A stretch of DNA of 10,523 nt. It comes from JAAYXU01 sp050942555. Lineage in GTDB: Bacteria; Bacillota; Clostridia; Christensenellales; UMGS416. This document shows positions 6,961-10,523 of the stretch, piece by piece. The stretch spans positions 1 through 10,523 of the forward strand of contig JBMNNN010000059.1 in assembly GCA_050942555.1 (NCBI GenBank), written 5' to 3'. Under the pieces are notes generated by a model, which worked only from the letters and a program-made list of their open reading frames with translations, searched no databases and was not told the DNA's origin. The number at the start of each line of letters is the position of its first letter. The first letter of the stretch is position 1. The position numbers and the translations under genes were made by a program.

Positions 6961-7464
6961 ATGAAAAGCGCGATATTTTACTTTAGCCTCGACGGCAGCG
7001 CGCGATGCGCCGCCGAGGCGCTGTCCCGCAAATGGGCGGCCGACGTCATAGAGCTTGCCGAGGCGAAGCCCAGAGGCCGCGGGAAATGGGACTTCGTGAA
7101 GGCTGTCTTTCAGGCGCTGCGGGGCGCGGAGAGCCGCCTCGCCCTCAATGTATCGGACGCCGCCCGGCCCTATGACAAGGTGTACATCATATCGCCGGTG
7201 TGGGCGGGGCGGACCGTTCCGGCTGTCAACGCGTGCCTGGCGCAGTGCGATTTCACCGGCAAGCAGGTCGGGATCCTGTCGGTGCAGGCCGACCGGGACC
7301 TGAAGGGCGCCGACGAGGTGCTCGACTCGATGGCCCGGCGGGTGGAGGCCGCCCGCGGACAGGTGGTTTTCCGCCACGCTCTTGTCGGTGCTCTTCCCGG
7401 GAAAACGATATCCCGCGAGGATATGGAGCGGCAGATCAACGAGATATTCGACGACGTGCGGTAG
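6961..7464 (+). CDS. Small flavodoxin-like protein
   Basis: This 167-residue protein starts at ATG 6961 with a strong GGGGAGGG site. It has the flavodoxin order: a first beta strand (AIFYFS, 4-9), a phosphate-binding loop (SLDGSA, 9-14), a second strand and helix with positive residues, and the VYIISPVWAGRTVPAVNA segment (74-91) typical of this family's central strand and aromatic FMN-stacking loop. Flavodoxin-fold proteins bind FMN and act as low-potential electron carriers or small reductases in the cytoplasm. The loop differs from the canonical S/T-x-T-G-N-T: Asp replaces the Thr and Ser the Asn, so FMN binding may be weak or altered. No cysteine cluster or second domain is present. It stops 6 bases before ispE and is probably cotranscribed with it, although the MEP pathway enzymes that need flavodoxin-type electrons (IspG, IspH) are not in this window. 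Confidence 0.82.
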   Translation: MKSAIFYFSLDGSARCAAEALSRKWAADVIELAEAKPRGRGKWDFVKAVFQALRGAESRLALNVSDAARPYDKVYIISPVWAGRTVPAVNACLAQCDFTGKQVGILSVQADRDLKGADEVLDSMARRVEAARGQVVFRHALVGALPGKTISREDMERQINEIFDDVR

Positions 7465-7470
7465 CCGCCG

Positions 7471-8343
7471 ATGACGATTGTGCTGGAAGCCCGGGCCAAG
7501 GTAAACCTCTCGCTTCATGTCACCGGGAGGCGGAGCGACGGGTATCATACGCTGGATACGATCATGGCTTCGATCGACCTGGCCGACACGCTGCGGATCA
7601 GGGAGCGCGGCCGCGGGATCACGCTGCGCGTAGAGGGCGGCGCGCCCGCGGGGGAGGAGAATCTGGCGATGCGCGCGGCCCGGCTGCTGGAACCGCTTTC
7701 CGGCGGGCGGGGAGCCGACATGCTGCTTATCAAGCGCATACCCGCGCAGGCCGGGCTGGGCGGGGGCAGCGCCGACGCCGCCGCGGCGCTCATCGGGCTC
7801 AACAGGCTGTGGGGACTGGACCTGCCGCCCTGTGCGCTGGCGCGCTGCGCGCTCAAGCTGGGCGCGGACGTCCCCTTCATGCTGACGGGCGGACTGGCCA
7901 GGTGCCGTGGCGTGGGGGAGGATATCGCGCCGCTGCCCTTTACGGGCGGGCTGCCGCTGCTCATTATACGGGGCGGAGAAGGCCTGTCGACCGCCGCCGT
8001 GTACCGCGCGCTGGACCAAATGGGCGCGCCGCGCCCGGCAGGTTCGCCCGACGCGGCGGAGGACGCGTTCCGGCGCAGCGACAGGGCCTGCCTGGCTGCG
8101 GCACTCGGCAACGATCTGGAGGCCCCCGCGCGTGCGCTGGGCCTGCCGGTCGATGCGATTCGCTCCGATCTGATCGAATCGGGCGCGCTTGCTGCGCGGA
8201 TGACGGGCAGCGGCTCGGCGTTTTTTGGGCTGTACGAGAGCGTCGACGCGGCTGTCGGGGCACAGGCGCGGCTGGCGGCGCGGTATCCTTTTTGCCGCGC
8301 GGCGTCTACCGTGGCCGAAGGGCTTGTGTGGACGTGGGAATAG
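7471..8343 (+). CDS. ispE: 4-diphosphocytidyl-2-C-methyl-D-erythritol kinase
   Basis: This 290-residue GHMP kinase phosphorylates CDP-methylerythritol with ATP in the non-mevalonate (MEP) isoprenoid pathway. The N-terminal AKVNLSLHVTGRRSDGYH (9-26) contains the catalytic Lys 10. The ATP loop is PAQAGLGGGSADAAAAL (91-107), the catalytic Asp is in LGADVPF (Asp 133), and the C-terminal GHMP motif MTGSGSAFFG follows near residue 243. Length is normal for the family. Start ATG 7471 comes 6 bases after the flavodoxin stop and has no good ribosome binding site, so translation is probably coupled to the upstream gene. In my recollection ispE lies close to spoIIR in various Firmicutes, as it does here. 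Confidence 0.97.
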   Translation: MTIVLEARAKVNLSLHVTGRRSDGYHTLDTIMASIDLADTLRIRERGRGITLRVEGGAPAGEENLAMRAARLLEPLSGGRGADMLLIKRIPAQAGLGGGSADAAAALIGLNRLWGLDLPPCALARCALKLGADVPFMLTGGLARCRGVGEDIAPLPFTGGLPLLIIRGGEGLSTAAVYRALDQMGAPRPAGSPDAAEDAFRRSDRACLAAALGNDLEAPARALGLPVDAIRSDLIESGALAARMTGSGSAFFGLYESVDAAVGAQARLAARYPFCRAASTVAEGLVWTWE

Positions 8344-8533
8344 GTTTTTTACTTCATACGCTGTCGATAATCCTTTTTTCAAATTTGTAAAGTCATTCGT
8401 TGTTCTATCGGAATCCATATTGATAAAGCGGAAAGGCTTCGCTTGTGCCTTTTCCTCAATAAGGGCCTGTCCGGCATTCATTGGCAGGTCAGATATCGTA
8501 TTCACAGCGGCCTACAAACGATTTATATGCCGG
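8344..8533. other. AT-rich spacer, possible dispersed repeat or gene remnant
   Basis: Immediately after the ispE stop, composition drops sharply from strongly GC-rich to AT-rich, with runs of T and A, then recovers by about 8460. Read on the minus strand, 8505 to about 8347 gives a natural-looking peptide of ~53 codons, including AQAKPFRFINMD and TTNDFTNLKKGLSTAYEVK. It then runs without a stop into antisense ispE and has no ribosome binding site at its GTG start. It may be a decayed reading frame or a copy of a short intergenic repeat. No plus-strand gene is evident. Confidence 0.4.
8432..8452 (+). terminator. Possible weak terminator hairpin downstream of ispE
   Basis: AAAGGC (8432-8437) pairs with GCCTTT (8447-8452) across a 9-base loop, and one more T and CC follow. 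The A-rich left arm and T-rich right arm resemble a weak intrinsic terminator working in either direction. It lies about 90 bases after the ispE stop and is the best candidate for separating ispE from spoIIR. Confidence 0.3.
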
Positions 8534-8563
8534 GTATAAAGATTGCCAAACATACCCATACTT
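8534..8563 (+). promoter_or_regulatory. Candidate forespore (sigma-G/sigma-F type) promoter for spoIIR-sleB-ypeB
   Basis: GTATA (8534-8538) is followed by 18 bases and CATACTT (8557-8563). The Bacillus sigma-G consensus as I recall it is GHATR, 18 bases, CATnHTA, so the site matches at every defined position except the last (T for A). The predicted start near 8570 leaves a ~24-base leader containing GGAGG (8581-8585) before spoIIR. A sigma-F reading of the same site is poorer, lacking the GG of its -10. No sigma-A promoter was found nearby. Confidence 0.45.
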
Positions 8564-8593
8564 CCGGTAGTAACGGACCGGGAGGCGATAGGT

Positions 8594-9247
8594 ATGCGGG
8601 TTTGGATATATGTTGCGGCGCTGTGCCTGTGCGTCGCGCTTTTTGCCGGATGCAGGGTGACGAACCGCACAGAACCGGTTGCCGATGTGGTCAGGCTTCA
8701 TATCATAGCGCACAGCGACGAGCAGATCGACCAGGAGCTCAAGTACGCGGTACGCGACGCGCTGCTTACGTCGCTCAAATCGGGCTGGGAGGATGCGGGA
8801 AGCTGCTATCTGGAGCTCAAAGCCCGGAAAGCCGAGCTTGCGCAGATCGCCGATGCGGTCATTGCGGGCGAGGGCCTCGATTACACGGCCCGCGTCGAGA
8901 TGGGCGTCTTCGCGTTTCCCTCGAGGGTATACGACGACGCGGTCTGGCCAGCAGGCTCCTACCGGACGGTCCGCGTGATACTGGGCGCGGGCGCCGGGAA
9001 AAACTGGTGGTGCGTCATCTATCCGGAGCTGTGCCTGAACGAGGCGCCCTGGGACGAGGGCGTGGACGCGATAACAGGGGCGGCGCCCGTCGCCGACAGG
9101 GAAGAGGTCATCCTCTACCCGAAGGGAAAGCCCGAGGAGTCGATCCGGATCCGCAGCTGGCTATGGGAACGACTGATCAGCGACAGGTTCAGGAATCGAT
9201 TTCCCCGCTGGATGCGGTGGGAGTATACGGTCCAAAACACAAAATAG
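8594..9247 (+). CDS. spoIIR: Stage II sporulation protein R, forespore-to-mother-cell signal
   Basis: This 217-residue protein starts at ATG 8594, with GGAGG 8 bases upstream. In Bacillus, SpoIIR is made in the forespore, crosses the membrane, and triggers the mother-cell protease SpoIIGA to cut pro-sigma-E. Family hallmarks are RLHIIAHSD (34-42), the basic/acidic helix EQIDQELKYAVRD (43-55), FPSRVY (109-113 region), LPAG-like WPAGSYRTVRVILG (118-131) and GKNWWCVIYP (135-144). Residues 1-20 form a signal-like hydrophobic segment ending in LFAGC, which fits a relaxed lipobox with Cys 20 as the lipidated residue. A lipoprotein form is therefore possible. The gene is followed after 11 bases by sleB on the same strand. 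Confidence 0.95.
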   Translation: MRVWIYVAALCLCVALFAGCRVTNRTEPVADVVRLHIIAHSDEQIDQELKYAVRDALLTSLKSGWEDAGSCYLELKARKAELAQIADAVIAGEGLDYTARVEMGVFAFPSRVYDDAVWPAGSYRTVRVILGAGAGKNWWCVIYPELCLNEAPWDEGVDAITGAAPVADREEVILYPKGKPEESIRIRSWLWERLISDRFRNRFPRWMRWEYTVQNTK

Positions 9248-9258
9248 GGGTGTTTTCG

Positions 9259-9936
9259 ATGAAAAGACGATGGATTCTCATGCTGCTGACGGTGGCGACA
9301 CTCGCCCTGTGCCTGATGGAGATGCCGGCCAGAGCAAAGCCTATCGTGCTGGGCTGGGGAGACAGCGGCGACAATGTAAAGAAGGTGCAGAGCCGCCTTA
9401 AGCAGTGGGGTTACTACGATGGGCCGGTGGACGGGATATTCGGCAGCGAAACCTATGAGGCTGTCCGGCTCTTTCAGCGCCGCAACGGGCTGGTTGTGGA
9501 CGGGAAGGTAGGCGACCAAACGGCCGCAGCCATCGGCATCACGCTGTCGGGGAAATCCTATACGGGTTCGGGAGGCGGAGCGGCTTCCGGGGATCTGTAT
9601 CTGCTGGCGTGCGCCGTCCATGCAGAGGCCCGGGGCGAGCCCTATACGGGCATGGTGGCGGTCGCGGCGGTGATACTGAACCGCGTGAAAAGCCCGCTTT
9701 TCCCCAATACGATCGCGGGCGTCATCTACCAGCCCGGCGCGTTCAGCACCGTGAGCGACGGAAGCATTAACCTGCCGCCCAACGAACAGTCGATCCGTGC
9801 TGCGCGGGACGCGCTCAACGGATGGGATCCAAGCGGCGGCTCCCTGTATTTTTACAACCCGGCCAAGTCCACCAGCCGGTGGATTTATTCCCGGCGGGTC
9901 GTGACCGTGATTGGAGGGCATCGCTTTGCAGTTTAA
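9259..9936 (+). CDS. sleB: Spore cortex-lytic enzyme SleB
   Basis: This 225-residue secreted lytic transglycosylase degrades cortex peptidoglycan containing muramic-delta-lactam during germination. A signal peptide covers about 1-26 with a likely cut after ARA. A peptidoglycan-binding domain of the PG_binding_1 type covers about 33-95 (GDSGDNVKKVQSRLKQWGYY, then FGSETYEAVRLFQRRNGL and VDGKVGDQT). A Gly/Ser linker (97-111) leads to the SleB/CwlJ hydrolase domain (112-225), with catalytic Glu 123 in HAEARGEP and NRVKSPLFPNTI. Start ATG 9259 follows a modest AGGGGTG site. The gene begins 11 bases after the spoIIR stop and overlaps ypeB by 11 bases, so the three genes look cotranscribed. The sleB-ypeB pairing is standard in spore formers. 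Confidence 0.96.
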   Translation: MKRRWILMLLTVATLALCLMEMPARAKPIVLGWGDSGDNVKKVQSRLKQWGYYDGPVDGIFGSETYEAVRLFQRRNGLVVDGKVGDQTAAAIGITLSGKSYTGSGGGAASGDLYLLACAVHAEARGEPYTGMVAVAAVILNRVKSPLFPNTIAGVIYQPGAFSTVSDGSINLPPNEQSIRAARDALNGWDPSGGSLYFYNPAKSTSRWIYSRRVVTVIGGHRFAV

Positions 9937-10523
9937 CAATAACCGGTTTCTTAAGCGCTACGGGCCGCTCACACTGGTCAGCCTGGCGCTTATAGGGGCG
10001 CTCATATGGGGCGGCATTGGCTGGGCGCGGCAGCGGTCGCTGGAGCGGACCCTGCTCAACACGTACACCCGGTCATTCTATGAGCTCGTAGGCGGGATGG
10101 ATACGCTGGAGAACCTGCTGTCCAAGGTTATCGTGAGCGGTTCGCAGGGGAAGAATGTGGACCTGCTGTCAAATATATCCCGGCAGACCAGTACGGTCAT
10201 GAGCAATCTGTCGGGCCTCCCGCTGTCCCACGCGGCGCTGTTGGATACGATGCGTTTCGTCAACCAGCTCGGGGATTTCTGCGAGTCGCTCAAGCGATCG
10301 GCCGGAGACGGCATGCCGCTGTCCACCGAGAACGTGGAGTCGCTTATTTCGCTTCATAACGTATGCGTGAGCCTTTCCGACGAGCTGGGGCAGCTGCAGC
10401 AGCAGGGCATCGATTTTACGCCGATAGAGCCGGGCGCGTGGCTGGACGGCGCGCCTCTCGACTCCATCTTCCAGGGACTGGGGCAGGACGATACCGGAGC
10501 GACGCAGTATCCTACGCTTATAT
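9926..10523 (+). CDS. ypeB: Germination protein YpeB (3' end outside window)
   Basis: The first 199 residues of a protein that runs off the window. The start is a TTG at 9926, 7 bases after GGAGGG (9913-9918), inside the last codons of sleB; no ATG or GTG suits the N-terminus. Residues 14-33 form one membrane anchor after a short basic N-tail. Matches to YpeB as I know it are the segment YTRSFYELVGGMDTLE, then SKVIVSGS, SNISRQTSTVMSNLSGLPLSH, the helical MRFVNQLGDFCESLKR, and the last visible residues YPTLI, which begin the family's YPTLIYDGPFSD motif. YpeB is needed for SleB to be stably deposited in the spore, and is degraded during germination. Usual length is ~450 residues, so more than half lies beyond the window. 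Overlap with sleB suggests coupled synthesis. Confidence 0.93.
   Translation, partial: MQFNNNRFLKRYGPLTLVSLALIGALIWGGIGWARQRSLERTLLNTYTRSFYELVGGMDTLENLLSKVIVSGSQGKNVDLLSNISRQTSTVMSNLSGLPLSHAALLDTMRFVNQLGDFCESLKRSAGDGMPLSTENVESLISLHNVCVSLSDELGQLQQQGIDFTPIEPGAWLDGAPLDSIFQGLGQDDTGATQYPTLI

Noticed and set aside
6877..8505. Long minus-strand open frame opposite flavodoxin and ispE
   Set aside because: Its product is Arg/Pro/Ala-rich outside the AT-rich spacer, lacks a ribosome site, and lies antisense to two well-recognised genes. Only the first ~53 codons look natural and are treated as part of the spacer.
8484..8510. Sigma-F type promoter reading (GTATT with downstream GGCCTACAAA)
   Set aside because: Two key -10 positions and the spacing do not fit. 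The site at 8534-8563 is better.

Overview
The window looks like chromosomal DNA of a GC-rich, endospore-forming member of the Clostridia. The evidence is two sporulation/germination families found only in spore formers (SpoIIR and the SleB/YpeB pair), an MEP-pathway isoprenoid gene (ispE), purine-rich GGAGG-type ribosome binding sites, and tight gene packing with AT-rich spacers. I cannot name a genus. I see no rRNA, tRNA, CRISPR array, transposase or phage gene.

Layout. (1) 1-2102, plus strand: the C-terminal part of a class I aminotransferase of the aspartate aminotransferase type, then a 467-residue DRE-TIM acyl-transferring enzyme. The second gene resembles Re-citrate synthase more than ordinary isopropylmalate synthase. 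The pair would fit aspartate -> oxaloacetate -> citrate -> glutamate carbon flow. (2) 2203-4179, plus strand: an AT-rich promoter region, a 137-residue P-loop protein of unknown role, and thrC (threonine synthase). A perfect 6-bp hairpin with a TTCG loop fills the 15-nt gap to the convergent operon. (3) 4195-6765, minus strand: a three-gene ABC-2 exporter operon (ATPase, permease, permease) with overlapping genes. Its promoter matches the sigma-A consensus at every position (TTGACA, 17 bp, TATAAT, plus a TGn extension). (4) 6961-8343, plus strand: a small flavodoxin-like protein, then ispE. (5) 8344-8593: a 250-bp spacer whose first part is strikingly AT-rich and unlike its surroundings. It ends with a candidate forespore-type promoter. 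(6) 8594-10523, plus strand: spoIIR, sleB and ypeB (the last cut by the window end), spaced like one operon.

How they work together: blocks 1 and 2 are amino-acid metabolism around aspartate, threonine and possibly citrate. Block 6 joins an early forespore-to-mother-cell signal (SpoIIR) with the late forespore germination lysin and its partner (SleB, YpeB). Both are forespore-made in Bacillus, but as far as I recall they are normally separate transcription units there. I found no clearly new defence or mobile system. The points most worth following are the spoIIR-sleB-ypeB arrangement with its promoter, the likely mis-nameable citrate-synthase-like gene, the small P-loop protein, and the AT-rich spacer that may be a dispersed repeat.
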